From Sporosarcina sp. ACRSM (GTDB lineage: Bacteria; Bacillota; Bacilli; Bacillales_A; Planococcaceae), in the NCBI RefSeq assembly GCF_022346545.1, contig NZ_JAKRNU010000008.1, positions 1 through 64,000 on the forward strand: a DNA stretch of 64,000 nucleotides, given 5' to 3'. The notes below the pieces were generated by a model. It made no database searches, was not told the origin of the DNA, and saw only the letters and a list, made by a program, of their open reading frames with translations. How positions within the stretch are numbered: position 1 is the first letter of the stretch; each line of letters starts with the position of its first letter. A program made the position numbers and the translations under genes. Positions 16,418 through 25,082 of this stretch are shown here, in pieces.

Positions 16418-16951
16418 TTATCCCTCCAATCGTTCTTTCAGTAACTCCTTGGCACGTCTGAGCCTCGTTTTCACCGTATTTGCACTCACTTCCGTTAGAA
16501 CAGCAATTTCTTTGATTAACAATTCCTCATAGTAAAAGAGATAAATTACTTCCCGGTACTTAATCGGAAGTGTCATGATTGCAGCAATCAATTGATCATC
16601 CTCTTCTTTTTGGATGACAGTATCCTCGACCATTTGTTTCGTAGTCCGATAGTTGGCCGGCTCTTCTTCCGTCACCAATACGTTCCTGTTATACCAGCTC
16701 TTTAGGTAATCCTTGCAATGATTAATGGCGATCCGCCATAACCATGTCCTAAGTTTTGATTTTCCGCTATATGTATGAAGCGATTTGTAGCATTTTACAA
16801 ATATATCTTGCGTTAAATCCTCTGCAATCTGGCTATTGTTCACATAAGAATAGACCAGTCTTAAGATATCCTGTCCATACCGCTCCATCAATTCATCGAT
16901 CAAGGCATCCTTGTCTTCAATTTCAATTGTGTTTGTTAGTAATTCCTCCAC
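16418..16951 (-). CDS. ECF-type RNA polymerase sigma factor
   Basis: Group 4 sigma factor of 177 residues with region 2 (LVYSYVNNSQIAEDLTQDIF, then RTWLWRIAINHCKDYLKSW) and region 4 (LPIKYREVIYLFYYEELLIK, TEVSANTVKTRLRRAKELL). No region 3 and no linked classical zinc anti-sigma factor are present; the next gene is PadR-like. The start appears to be a GTG at 16951 with GGGGGG 7 nt upstream. An ECF-type promoter sits about 25-50 bp ahead of the gene, suggesting autoregulation. Confidence 0.88.
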   Translation of the reverse strand: MEELLTNTIEIEDKDALIDELMERYGQDILRLVYSYVNNSQIAEDLTQDIFVKCYKSLHTYSGKSKLRTWLWRIAINHCKDYLKSWYNRNVLVTEEEPANYRTTKQMVEDTVIQKEEDDQLIAAIMTLPIKYREVIYLFYYEELLIKEIAVLTEVSANTVKTRLRRAKELLKERLEG

Positions 16952-16974
16952 TTTCGTTCCCCCCCTTCTTACTA

Positions 16975-17003
16975 TTAGACGAGACGTCCAATCAGAAGGT
17001 TTT
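16975..17003 (-). promoter_or_regulatory. Candidate autoregulated ECF promoter
   Basis: On the minus strand AAAACCTT (-35 like, AAC core) is followed by CGTCTAAT (-10 like, CGTC core), with 17 nt between AAC and CGTC. This resembles promoters of Bacillus ECF sigma factors (AAC-N16/17-CGTC) and lies directly before the ECF sigma gene. Confidence 0.55.
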
Positions 17004-17039
17004 TAAATAGAATATTTACAGCTTTTCGCTGTCTTAATA

Positions 17040-17070
17040 TAAAAACGGTATGTGATTGCCATACCGTTTT
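17040..17070 (-). terminator. Terminator after the 174-residue membrane protein gene
   Basis: AAAACGGTATG pairs with CATACCGTTTT, and the minus strand continues TTATATTAAG after a run of T. It separates the membrane protein gene from the ECF sigma operon. Confidence 0.75.
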
Positions 17071-17218
17071 CCCGTTCCATATGCAGCAGGATACACTTAC
17101 AATGAAAAAAGTTACCCCGATAAATTCACACCATCTTTCTTTACCGATCACCGAATCTATCAAACTCCCATTCGTTTCAATTCCATTCGTCGGCTCCTCC
17201 AAACGATTTCTCTTATTC

Positions 17219-17743
17219 TCAGTCCTTCAAATTATTAATAAAATTCTGTAGTCTAGGAAGATCTTCCAGAAGCTCTTGATAAGCATTCATCGACCAATAA
17301 ACAAAAACAGCAAAGCAGAGAACATACACTGTCATATACCATTTAAAATATCTATTTTGTTTAAATGACGAAGAAAATAAACCGAACAATCCTGCGATAA
17401 AGAGTGAAATGACGGTAATATTCATTTTCCATAATCCGTCAGCACGATTAATTAGCAACACCGCATGTATTACTTCTCCTGAATACTCTTCCATATTCTC
17501 GACATCATATGTTTTCTTTACCAAAAAACCTTCTTCAATCGTCCAGACCATCGTTTCCTCGTTCAAATCAATATTATATCCAATCCCATTAAAGTTGGTC
17601 TTAATGGTAAAAGCCAAAAAGATGACTATTAATAAAAAATAAACAAAAAGGAACAATGACAATGATCTGCTAGTGAACTTTTCGATAATAGAACACCTCC
17701 CATTGAAAACATCTTGTCGATGTAGCTTATGAAGACAAGACAA
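17219..17743 (-). CDS. Hypothetical membrane protein
   Basis: I do not recognise a family. The frame encodes up to 174 residues with a membrane helix near residues 30-47 (LSLFLFVYFLLIVIFLAF), a soluble loop of about 55 residues (NIDLNEETMVWTIEEGFLVKKTY), two more helices near 110-125 and 135-150, and a short acidic tail. The only good ribosome site, GGGAGG at about 17697-17702, points 6 nt downstream to an ATT codon in the frame rather than to the ATG at 17743. The true protein may therefore begin at IIEKFTSRS, about 20 residues in, with an unusual start. A terminator follows the gene. It stands alone between the ECF operon and namA. Confidence 0.5.
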   Translation of the reverse strand: MSCLHKLHRQDVFNGRCSIIEKFTSRSLSLFLFVYFLLIVIFLAFTIKTNFNGIGYNIDLNEETMVWTIEEGFLVKKTYDVENMEEYSGEVIHAVLLINRADGLWKMNITVISLFIAGLFGLFSSSFKQNRYFKWYMTVYVLCFAVFVYWSMNAYQELLEDLPRLQNFINNLKD

Positions 17744-17927
17744 TAAATTCTCTCAATAAAAGACAACAAGCATTCCTTCATCAATCTCTTTACTATTTCC
17801 ATATTGAACAATACTTCCCCTGCAATCTACTTGTATTTTATAATAAAGGCATTGCAAGCATGAAATACGGTCTACTCCTCCGTCCTTTGCTATACTGATG
17901 TAGTCAAGATATAGGGAGGGCGAGAAT

Positions 17928-18947
17928 ATGGCAAAATTGTTTGAACCGTATGCAATTCGCGGAGTTGAATTCAAAAACCGTATCGTCATGGCACCAATGT
18001 GCATGTACTCAAGCCATAATGAGGATGGAATGGTACAGGAATGGCACAAGATCCATTATGCAACACGCGCGGTGGGTCAGGTCGGGCTCATTATCGTTGA
18101 GGCGACGGCAGTACAACCGCAAGGGCGCATTTCTGCACAAGACTTGGGCATTTGGAGCGATGAGCATATCGAAGGTCTGGCGGAAATCGTACGACTTACC
18201 CAGCAACACGGGGCGAAAACGGGTATTCAACTCGCACATGCCGGTCGGAAAGCGACTGTTGATGGAGATATTCAGGCACCGTCAGCTATTGCGTTCAATG
18301 ATAAATATAAAACACCTGTTGAAATGACCGTCGAGGAGATCGGAGAAACGATACAGGCATTCAAAGCTGGTGCGATGCGTGCAAAGAAAGCCGGCTTTGA
18401 TGTCATTGAATTACATGGTGCCCACGGCTATTTGATCAATGAGTTCTTGTCGCCCTTATCCAATAAACGGACGGATGCATATGGCGGCTCCAGTGAAAAC
18501 CGCTATCGTATCCTGCGCGAAATCATCGATGAAGTACGTTCGGTTTGGGAAGGTCCTCTTTTCGTCCGCATTTCCGCGCATGATTATACGGAGGGCGGCA
18601 TGACAGCCGAAGCATACGTCGAAATGGCAAAGTGGATGAAAGAACAGGGAGTGGACTTAATCGATGTCAGCTCAGGGGCGGTTGTTCCAGCTAAAATTGA
18701 TGCATATCCCGGCTATCAAGTGAAGTTTGCCGAAACGATCAAAGAAGGTGCGAATATTGCAACAGGGGCTGTCGGTCTTATTACGACAGGCATTCAAGCG
18801 GAAGAAATATTGAAAAATAACCGTGCGGACATGGTGTTGCTTGCGCGGGAACTCCTTCGGGACCCTTACTGGCCATACACAGCGGCAAGGGAACTAGAGG
18901 TGGAAATCTCTACTCCGCAACAGTATGAGCGAGGATGGAGATTCTAA
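17928..18947 (+). CDS. namA: NADPH dehydrogenase NamA (old yellow enzyme, YqjM)
   Basis: FMN ene-reductase of the thermophilic-like OYE class that reduces activated C=C bonds, implicated in detoxifying electrophiles. The class-specific residues are visible: Cys25 and Tyr27 in APMCMYSS, the His163/His166 pair in ELHGAHGYL that binds the substrate carbonyl, [15 protein letters not shown], and the FMN-phosphate region VGLITT...[16 protein letters not shown]. The length of 339 residues matches YqjM (338). GGGAGG precedes the ATG by about 9 nt, and a clear terminator follows. It is part of the yqj synteny block. Confidence 0.93.
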   Translation: MAKLFEPYAIRGVEFKNRIVMAPMCMYSSHNEDGMVQEWHKIHYATRAVGQVGLIIVEATAVQPQGRISAQDLGIWSDEHIEGLAEIVRLTQQHGAKTGIQLAHAGRKATVDGDIQAPSAIAFNDKYKTPVEMTVEEIGETIQAFKAGAMRAKKAGFDVIELHGAHGYLINEFLSPLSNKRTDAYGGSSENRYRILREIIDEVRSVWEGPLFVRISAHDYTEGGMTAEAYVEMAKWMKEQGVDLIDVSSGAVVPAKIDAYPGYQVKFAETIKEGANIATGAVGLITTGIQAEEILKNNRADMVLLARELLRDPYWPYTAARELEVEISTPQQYERGWRF

Positions 18948-18964
18948 AAGGAAAAGCAGTTTCG

Positions 18965-18992
18965 GGACTTTCTTATTCGAAAGTCCTTTTTC
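18965..18992 (+). terminator. Intrinsic terminator of namA
   Basis: GGACTTTC-TTATTC-GAAAGTCC followed by TTTTTC. Confidence 0.9.
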
Positions 18993-19062
18993 TTTCGCGT
19001 AATATGATATATTGAAGAAGAATTATTTATTCAGACAATAATAATGAAAGGAATTAAATTCA

Positions 19063-19539
19063 ATGCAAAAGTTAACAGCGAATTCTCAAGTAATACAAGA
19101 TACACTACAAGAATTAGGTCACTCCAATGAAGTAGTCGTTTTAGAAGACAGTGCGCGTACGGCACAAGAGGCGGCAGATGCTTTAGGTTGCAAAGTGGCG
19201 CAAATCGCCAAGTCCATTATTTTTCGGTTGAAAAGTACAGACGAACCGCTCCTCGTTGTCGCAAGTGGCATCAATCGAGTTAACGAAAAATCCATTGCCC
19301 AACAACTCAATGATAAGTTAGGAAAAGCCGACGCTGACTTTGTTCGTGAAGCAACGGGATTTGTCATTGGTGGGGTTCCTCCATTAGGGCATAAGAAGCC
19401 TGTACGGACTTTAATTGATGAGGATCTGTTTCAGTATGAAACGATCTGGGCCGCGGCAGGTCACCCGAAAGCGGTATTTTCATTGACTCCCGATGAACTG
19501 AAGAAAATGACAAAGGGAGAAGTCCTTACGGTGAAATGA
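19063..19539 (+). CDS. YbaK/EbsC-family aminoacyl-tRNA deacylase
   Basis: A 158-residue single-domain protein of the YbaK/ProX family, which hydrolyses mischarged aminoacyl-tRNAs, classically Cys- or Ala-tRNA-Pro. Family features are ARTAQEAADALGCKVAQIAKSI (with the conserved lysine), LLVVASGINRVNEKS, and GFVIGGVPPLGH near residue 105. The gene stands alone between two terminators. It may cooperate functionally with proline metabolism, but its neighbourhood to proI may be chance. Substrate specificity cannot be decided from sequence. Confidence 0.88.
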   Translation: MQKLTANSQVIQDTLQELGHSNEVVVLEDSARTAQEAADALGCKVAQIAKSIIFRLKSTDEPLLVVASGINRVNEKSIAQQLNDKLGKADADFVREATGFVIGGVPPLGHKKPVRTLIDEDLFQYETIWAAAGHPKAVFSLTPDELKKMTKGEVLTVK

Positions 19540-19552
19540 TGCTTACATGCTT

Positions 19553-19590
19553 GAACCCCGATTTCTACTTAATCGAAGAAATCGGGGTTC
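19553..19590 (+). terminator. Terminator after the YbaK-family gene
   Basis: GAACCCCGATTTC pairs perfectly with GAAATCGGGGTTC around a 12-nt loop. The T tract after it is weak (TGCTCATTTC). Confidence 0.7.
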
Positions 19591-19688
19591 TGCTCATTTC
19601 CCAGGAAATATTTAAAGAGTATTCTAACAATTTAACTATATTCATCTGATAATGGATAATCAAGAGCAATGGGTATAGCCTGAGCAAA

Positions 19689-20633
19689 CTAATTCTCCAA
19701 ACGAATTATTTCCCCGTCTTTCCATTCAAAACGTGCAAAGTCTTCTGCAATATGAAGTGTCGGGAAAATCGCTTCCCCTTGCGCTTGCAACTTTGCCAAA
19801 TCACTCGGCATAAAGCGTGCGCTAATATGATTGGCGATCAACGCTTTCGCCCGCGCTTCTTTCGCAACAGAAGCGGCATCACCGATTGTCGAATGGCCAT
19901 ATTCTGCCGCCAGATTGCCGGTCTCCATATCGAATGTCGCTTCGTGTACGAGAATATCCGCTTCAGAAGCCAGTGCCACTGCGGAGTCACAATAGCTTGT
20001 ATCACCAAGGATGGTGACTGTAAACCCTACTTGTGGCGCACCGGTGACGTCTTTGCTTATAACCATCCTGCCATCATCCAACGTCACATCTTCTCCATCC
20101 TTCAATCGCTTCAATAGAGGGCCTTTCGGTACGCCCGCCTCCACTGCTTTCTCGATGAGCAATTTACCAGGCAACGGCTTTTGTTCAATCCGATAGCCGT
20201 AGCAAGGAATGACATGCCGCAAGCTTTGGGCGATGATCCGGAAATTCTCGTCTTCGAAGACAACCCCGTCTTCGATTTCGTGAACGCGAAGTGTATAATT
20301 TAAATGTGTTTGCGTAATGCGGAGCGTTGTTTCCAGCCATTCGCGTAATCCATATGGACCGTATATATCAAGCAGGTCATCGCCGCCTAAAAAAGAACGG
20401 GAGCCAATCAATCCTGGCAAGCCGAATATATGGTCACCGTGAAGATGTGTAATGAAAATCTTCGCGATCTTTCGCGGTTTCAATGATGTATGTAAAATTT
20501 GGTGCTGCGTCGCTTCCCCGCAATCGAACAGCCAATAGCCTTCTCCCTCAGCCGACAAATTCAAGACGACTGCTGATGTGTTACGCATTTTGGACGGCAT
20601 ACCTGCGCCTGTCCCTAAAAATTGCAATTCCAT
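19689..20633 (-). CDS. rnz: Ribonuclease Z
   Basis: Zinc endonuclease that trims the 3' ends of tRNA precursors lacking an encoded CCA. The beta-lactamase-fold metal motif is THLHGDHIFGLPG (HxHxDH), with GTGAGMPSKMRNTSA at the N terminus, the metal Asp in TILGDTSYCD, and the C-terminal HEATF and ANHISARF. At 314 residues it is the long bacterial RNase Z form with an exosite insertion in the middle. The ATG at 20633 has GAGGAG 8 nt upstream, inside the very end of dinB. dinB and rnz appear co-transcribed. Confidence 0.93.
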   Translation of the reverse strand: MELQFLGTGAGMPSKMRNTSAVVLNLSAEGEGYWLFDCGEATQHQILHTSLKPRKIAKIFITHLHGDHIFGLPGLIGSRSFLGGDDLLDIYGPYGLREWLETTLRITQTHLNYTLRVHEIEDGVVFEDENFRIIAQSLRHVIPCYGYRIEQKPLPGKLLIEKAVEAGVPKGPLLKRLKDGEDVTLDDGRMVISKDVTGAPQVGFTVTILGDTSYCDSAVALASEADILVHEATFDMETGNLAAEYGHSTIGDAASVAKEARAKALIANHISARFMPSDLAKLQAQGEAIFPTLHIAEDFARFEWKDGEIIRLEN

Positions 20634-20647
20634 AAAAAAATCTCCTC

Positions 20648-21832
20648 TCACCCATTGCCCCGCTTGACGGCACCCGGACCGAATTTCCGCTCAATTTGCG
20701 ATAACAGATCGTTTACGGTCTCTTCTTTAGCGTATTTCTCAAAATTGTAAATCGATAATTGTTCGTTCAATTCATTCATCGGAACGACGTTCGACACAGT
20801 GATACCAAGAAGACGAACAGGCTCGCCATCCCAATGCCGCTTGAATAGGTCAATCGCTTCTTTATAAATGGCCTGTTCCTCATAGAGCGGGTTGTGTACA
20901 GTTCGGCTACGGGTTTGATTGCGCCAATCGGCCGTGCGGATTTGGATCATCACGACTGTTCCGGCCAGTTGGCGCTTATCGAGCCTGTCCGCCACTTTCG
21001 CTGCCAGCCATTTGAATACTTTTAGACATCCTTCAAGATCCGTTTCATCGATGGGTAACGTTGTTGAACTACCCACGCTTTTCCGCTCATCTGCCGCTTC
21101 CGGGTCAACGGGCCGGGGATCGATGCCATTCGCCCGGTTCCGGAGCCGGAGGCCATATTTACCAAAGGTCGCTTTGATGGTCGCCTCTTCTTTTTGAGCA
21201 AGATCGCCGATCGTGTAAATACCAAGTGTATGCATTTTCTTCTCTGTGCTTTTTCCGACCCCATGCATTTCGATAACCGGGAGCGGCCAAAGGATGGACT
21301 CCACTTCCCGCTTTCTTAAGATAGTGATTCCCATTGGCTTTTTCATATCCGACGCGGTTTTGGCAAGAAACTTATTTGGCGCAATACCGATGGAACAAGG
21401 TAAATCCAATTCCCGTAAAATGCGTTGCTGCATTTCAGTCGCGATTTCAACGGCATGGGTCAACCCACCGATCGAGGTGATATCAATATAGGCCTCGTCA
21501 ATCGAAACAGGTTCTACAAGGTCCGTATAAGAACGCAATAAATCGAAAACAGCTATCGAAGCAGTTCGGTATTTCTCGAAGTCTGGAGGAACAATGACTA
21601 ACTCCGGACAGAGCCTTTTCGCTTCTCCGATTGTCATCGTCGTGTAAATGCCAAGTGCCCGCGCTTCATATGAACAAGTGACCAATATCCCCCGTCGTTC
21701 TTTCGGGTTGCCCGCTACAGCCATCGCAATCCCTTTTAAAGAAGGGTTATGCGCTTGTTCGACGGATGCGAAAAAACTATTCATATCAAGATGGAGTATC
21801 ACTCTTGCATGAGATTCGCCAACCATTGTCAT
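20648..21832 (-). CDS. dinB: DNA polymerase IV (YqjH-type)
   Basis: Y-family translesion polymerase. The catalytic acidic residues are in LHLDMNSFFASVEQA and VSIDEAYIDIT. The thumb helix-hairpin-helix (MHGVGKSTEKKMHTLGIY) and the little finger follow, and YNFEKYAKEE lies near the end in the region where DinB proteins carry the clamp-binding tail. The length of about 394 residues is normal. The ATG at 21832 is chosen because GGAGG precedes it by 8 nt; a GTG directly before it would be too close. No SOS box was seen, unlike the other Y-family gene. A TATAAT on the minus strand (21867-21862) just past the cheW terminator is a likely -10. Confidence 0.92.
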   Translation of the reverse strand: MTMVGESHARVILHLDMNSFFASVEQAHNPSLKGIAMAVAGNPKERRGILVTCSYEARALGIYTTMTIGEAKRLCPELVIVPPDFEKYRTASIAVFDLLRSYTDLVEPVSIDEAYIDITSIGGLTHAVEIATEMQQRILRELDLPCSIGIAPNKFLAKTASDMKKPMGITILRKREVESILWPLPVIEMHGVGKSTEKKMHTLGIYTIGDLAQKEEATIKATFGKYGLRLRNRANGIDPRPVDPEAADERKSVGSSTTLPIDETDLEGCLKVFKWLAAKVADRLDKRQLAGTVVMIQIRTADWRNQTRSRTVHNPLYEEQAIYKEAIDLFKRHWDGEPVRLLGITVSNVVPMNELNEQLSIYNFEKYAKEETVNDLLSQIERKFGPGAVKRGNG

Positions 21833-21871
21833 CACATTCCCCTCCCTTTAACATAGTACCCATTATAATGC

Positions 21872-21904
21872 AAAAAACGGACAGAAGAAACTGCCCGGTT
21901 TTTT
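21872..21904 (-). terminator. Terminator of the cheW-like gene
   Basis: On the minus strand AACCGGGCAG pairs imperfectly with CTGTCCGTT and is followed by TTTTGC. Confidence 0.65.
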
Positions 21905-21907
21905 GCA

Positions 21908-22384
21908 TTATTGTTCCTGTGCTAATTGAGCCTCGACGTATTCGTGAATGTCATCCATTCCTGTCAAGGTGTCGGATAAAATGGCAGGGCTCACTACGGT
22001 GATCATCCGATTTTCCAAATTGGCAACAGTAGTGAAATACGGTGTCCGGGAATAAGCCATCAATCCGGAAGAAGTCATCAAGTTTTCAGGTATGTCTAAA
22101 ATTTCCTTTGCATCCAAAACGAGCAAACCGATAAATAAATTTTCCGTCTGCACAACGACCACCCTGGCATCGGCATGCCCTTTTGCACTTCGTCCATATA
22201 AAATTTGTTCAAAATCCAGAATAGGCACTAATTCCTCACGGATTCGCATCAATCCGAGCAAATAATCGGGCAGATGCGGTATCGGATTCACCTGTCCTAA
22301 ACGCTCAATAGAGACAACCGCCTCAACGGGAATTGCATATTCTTCATTTCCACATTGGACGATAACCGCTTTTACATCATTCAT
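21908..22384 (-). CDS. CheW-like chemotaxis coupling protein
   Basis: A 158-residue single CheW domain. Typical positions are VIVQCGNEEYAIPVEAVVSIERLG at the start, IPHLPDYLLGLMRIREELVPILDF in the middle, and VVQTENLFIGLLVLDAKEIL. CheW couples chemoreceptors to the kinase CheA at the inner membrane. The ATG at 22384 has GGAGAG 8 nt upstream. It lies 15 bp after the M20 peptidase gene, far from any che or receptor gene in the window, so its partner is unknown; it could serve a receptor encoded elsewhere. Confidence 0.85.
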   Translation of the reverse strand: MNDVKAVIVQCGNEEYAIPVEAVVSIERLGQVNPIPHLPDYLLGLMRIREELVPILDFEQILYGRSAKGHADARVVVVQTENLFIGLLVLDAKEILDIPENLMTSSGLMAYSRTPYFTTVANLENRMITVVSPAILSDTLTGMDDIHEYVEAQLAQEQ

Positions 22385-22399
22385 CAAAAAATCTCTCCT

Positions 22400-23521
22400 T
22401 CACTTATCGGCAGCAACGCGAACAATTTCCAGTAGCAATTCTGTCAATTTGTTCAGTTCCTCAACGGGCATCCGTTCATTTTTCGTATGGATTTCCTCGT
22501 AGCCAACCGACAGCGTCACCGTCGGAATACCAGCACCGTTGAAAATATTGCCATCACTTCCACCGCCGCTCGTCATCAATTCGGGAGTCCGTCCAATATT
22601 GCGGATCGCTTGCATTGCTGTCTGGACGACGGGAGCCTCTTCTGTAAATCTGAATCCAGGATACATAATTTGGACTTCTGTTTCCGCTTTTCCACCCATC
22701 AACTCAGCTGTGCGTTCATACGTTCGCACCATATGTTCCGTCTGTTCATTCAACTTGTCCGGATCAATAGAGCGCGCCTCCGCTACAATATGCACTTCAT
22801 CACAGACGATGTTCGTCGCCTGTCCTCCTTCGAAACGGCCGATATTCGCTGTCGTTTCTGAATCGATCCGTCCAAGTGACATAGCGGCAATGGATTTTGC
22901 CGCAATATTGATGGCAGAAACGCCTTTTTCAGGTGCTACACCGGCATGTGCAGTTTTCCCGTGGATTGTCGTCTGCAATTTCGCTTGGTAAGGTGCAGCG
23001 GTCACGATACCGCCCACTTTTCCGTCACTATCGACCGCATAGCCGTATTTTGCTGTGATCAATGACGCATCCATTTCTTTAGCACCGACAAGGCCGCTCT
23101 CTTCGCCCGCTGTAATGATAAACTGAATATCCCCGTGTGGCTGACCGCTTTCTTTCAACGTACGGACCATTTCAAACAAAGCAGCAATCCCTGCCTTATC
23201 GTCCGCTCCAAGAATGGTCGTGCCATCAGAATAGACGTAGCCGTCATCACTTAATTCGGGCTTGATGCCTTGCCCCGGAACGACCGTGTCCATATGACAA
23301 GTGAAATAGATCGGATCGGCATCCTTTGCTGTCCCTTTCAATGTAGCGATCAGGTTACCAGCGCCATGACCGCTACGATCGTCCGAATCGTCTTCTTCGA
23401 CGTCAAATCCGAGCGCGGTCATTTTCTGCGTTAATACATCCGCGATTTGTCTTTCATCTTTTGTTTCTGAATCAATTTGGACAAGTTCTAAAAATTCATT
23501 AAGTAATCGTTGTTTATTCAA
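22400..23521 (-). CDS. yqjE: M20-family metallopeptidase, YqjE-like (peptidase T-like)
   Basis: Zinc aminopeptidase/tripeptidase-like enzyme. The metal ligands are seen in FTCHMDTVVPG (His, Asp), LGADDKAGIAAL (bridging Asp) and ITAGEESGLVGAK (catalytic Glu pair). The dimerisation domain is in the middle (KTAHAGVAPEKG), and the last His is in VGYEEIHTKNE. The TTG at 23521 is preferred: GGGGAG stands 7 nt upstream and the resulting 373 residues match YqjE of B. subtilis. The frame extends to 23554 only inside the preceding gene. It overlaps or abuts yqjD, and both form an operon with cheW downstream. Confidence 0.87.
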   Translation of the reverse strand: MNKQRLLNEFLELVQIDSETKDERQIADVLTQKMTALGFDVEEDDSDDRSGHGAGNLIATLKGTAKDADPIYFTCHMDTVVPGQGIKPELSDDGYVYSDGTTILGADDKAGIAALFEMVRTLKESGQPHGDIQFIITAGEESGLVGAKEMDASLITAKYGYAVDSDGKVGGIVTAAPYQAKLQTTIHGKTAHAGVAPEKGVSAINIAAKSIAAMSLGRIDSETTANIGRFEGGQATNIVCDEVHIVAEARSIDPDKLNEQTEHMVRTYERTAELMGGKAETEVQIMYPGFRFTEEAPVVQTAMQAIRNIGRTPELMTSGGGSDGNIFNGAGIPTVTLSVGYEEIHTKNERMPVEELNKLTELLLEIVRVAADK

Positions 23522-23534
23522 AATAGTTCTCCCC

Positions 23535-25082
23535 TTATAGTGGAATATTTCCATGTTTCTTTTCCGGTCTGATTTCTTGTTTATTGCGCATCATTTCCAA
23601 GGCTTGCAATAGTTTTATGCGTGTTTCGCGCGGATCGATGACATCATCGACCATGCCATGCGATGCCGCCACATAAGGGTTTGAGAATTTCTCACGATAT
23701 TCTTCGATCTTTTCCGCGCGTGTTTGCTCCGGATTGTCGCTTTGTGCGATTTCCCGGGAAAAGATTATGTTGGCAGCGCCTTCCGCACCCATAACAGCTA
23801 TTTCCGCATTCGGCCATGCATAAACGACATCAGCGCCAATGGATTTGGAGTTCAACGCCACATACGCGCCACCAAACGCTTTTCGGAGAATGACCGTTAT
23901 TTTAGGAACGGTTGCTTCCGAATAGGCATATAAGATTTTCGCACCATGACGGATGATGCCACCGTGTTCTTGTTTTATACCCGGGAAGAAGCCGGTTACA
24001 TCTTCAAATGTAATCAGCGGAATATTGAAAGAATCGCAAAAGCGGATGAATCGGGCAATTTTATCTGATGAATCGATATCCAACCCGCCCGCCATCACAC
24101 GTGGCTGGTTACAAACGAGTCCGATGCTTTCCCCTTTCATACGCGCCAGTCCGACGACGGCATTCTTCGCAAATTCGGCCTGAACTTCCATGAAAGAATC
24201 CTTGTCCACGACTTGGTCAATCACTTTGCGGACATCGTAAGGCCTGATCGTTTCAAACGGGACGATATCCGCTAAATCGGCACGATAGTCATCTTGTACT
24301 TCATACTCCGCAAGCGGTGATCTTTCCCGGTTATTTTGAGGTAAATAACTGAGTAGTTTTCGAACATTTCCCAGGACGGTTTCTTCATCTTTCCCACGGA
24401 AATGTGCATTTCCGCTAATCGTGTTATGTACTTTCGATCCGCCTAGATTTTCAGATGAGATCTTTTCCCCTGTTACCGTCTCGATCACTTTCGGCCCAGT
24501 GATGAACATCTGGCTTGTTTCATCCGTCATGAATACGAAATCCGTAATGGCCGGAGAGTACACAGCACCGCCCGCACAAGGGCCGAGAATAACCGAGATT
24601 TGCGGAATGACCCCGGAGTAGATCGCATTACGATAGAAAATCTCACCATATCCATCGAGGGAAACAACGCCCTCCTGAATCCGTGCCCCCCCCGAATCGT
24701 TCAAACCGATGAAAGGTGCGCCATTTTTAGCCGCCAAATCCATGACATTAGCAATTTTCATGGCATGCATTTCCCCAAGTGCCCCTCCGAAAACGGTGAA
24801 ATCTTGCGAGAACAAGTAGACAGGGCGACCGTCAATCTTTCCATAGCCCGTCACTACACCGTCTCCGGGTCCAACCTGCTTGTCCATTCCGAAATCGCGT
24901 GTCCGATGGGTGACAAACGGATTCAATTCCACAAAGGTATCCGGATCAAGAAGCAGATCGATCCGCTCACGAGCCGTCAGTTTGCCTTTTTCATGCTGTT
25001 TGGCAATCCTTTCGTCTCCGCCCCCGAGTTCAATTTCTCTTTTTTTATCGTATAATTCATTAATCTTCTCATAAATATCCAT
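23535..25082 (-). CDS. yqjD: Acyl-CoA carboxyltransferase subunit (YqjD, propionyl/methylmalonyl-CoA type)
   Basis: Carboxyltransferase of about 515 residues belonging to the biotin-dependent acyl-CoA carboxylase beta family. It contains both halves of the domain (KQHEKGKLTARERIDLL, GDGVVTGYGKIDG, NDSGGARIQEGV, GPCAGGAVYSPA, and later FEDVTGFFPGIKQEHGG and KAFGGAYVALNSKSIGADV). The ATG at 25082 has AAGGGG 9 nt upstream, and the protein starts with the usual MDIYEKINELYDKK. No biotin carboxylase or biotin carrier gene is beside it. It follows methylmalonyl-CoA epimerase with a short overlap, so a role in propionyl-CoA/methylmalonyl-CoA metabolism is likely. Confidence 0.88.
   Translation of the reverse strand: MDIYEKINELYDKKREIELGGGDERIAKQHEKGKLTARERIDLLLDPDTFVELNPFVTHRTRDFGMDKQVGPGDGVVTGYGKIDGRPVYLFSQDFTVFGGALGEMHAMKIANVMDLAAKNGAPFIGLNDSGGARIQEGVVSLDGYGEIFYRNAIYSGVIPQISVILGPCAGGAVYSPAITDFVFMTDETSQMFITGPKVIETVTGEKISSENLGGSKVHNTISGNAHFRGKDEETVLGNVRKLLSYLPQNNRERSPLAEYEVQDDYRADLADIVPFETIRPYDVRKVIDQVVDKDSFMEVQAEFAKNAVVGLARMKGESIGLVCNQPRVMAGGLDIDSSDKIARFIRFCDSFNIPLITFEDVTGFFPGIKQEHGGIIRHGAKILYAYSEATVPKITVILRKAFGGAYVALNSKSIGADVVYAWPNAEIAVMGAEGAANIIFSREIAQSDNPEQTRAEKIEEYREKFSNPYVAASHGMVDDVIDPRETRIKLLQALEMMRNKQEIRPEKKHGNIPL

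Noticed and set aside
16975..17202. 75-codon minus-strand frame with a GGAGGAG near its start
   Set aside because: It crosses a clear terminator and the ECF promoter, and the ribosome site is better placed for an ATG frame that stops after 8 codons. Not a credible gene.
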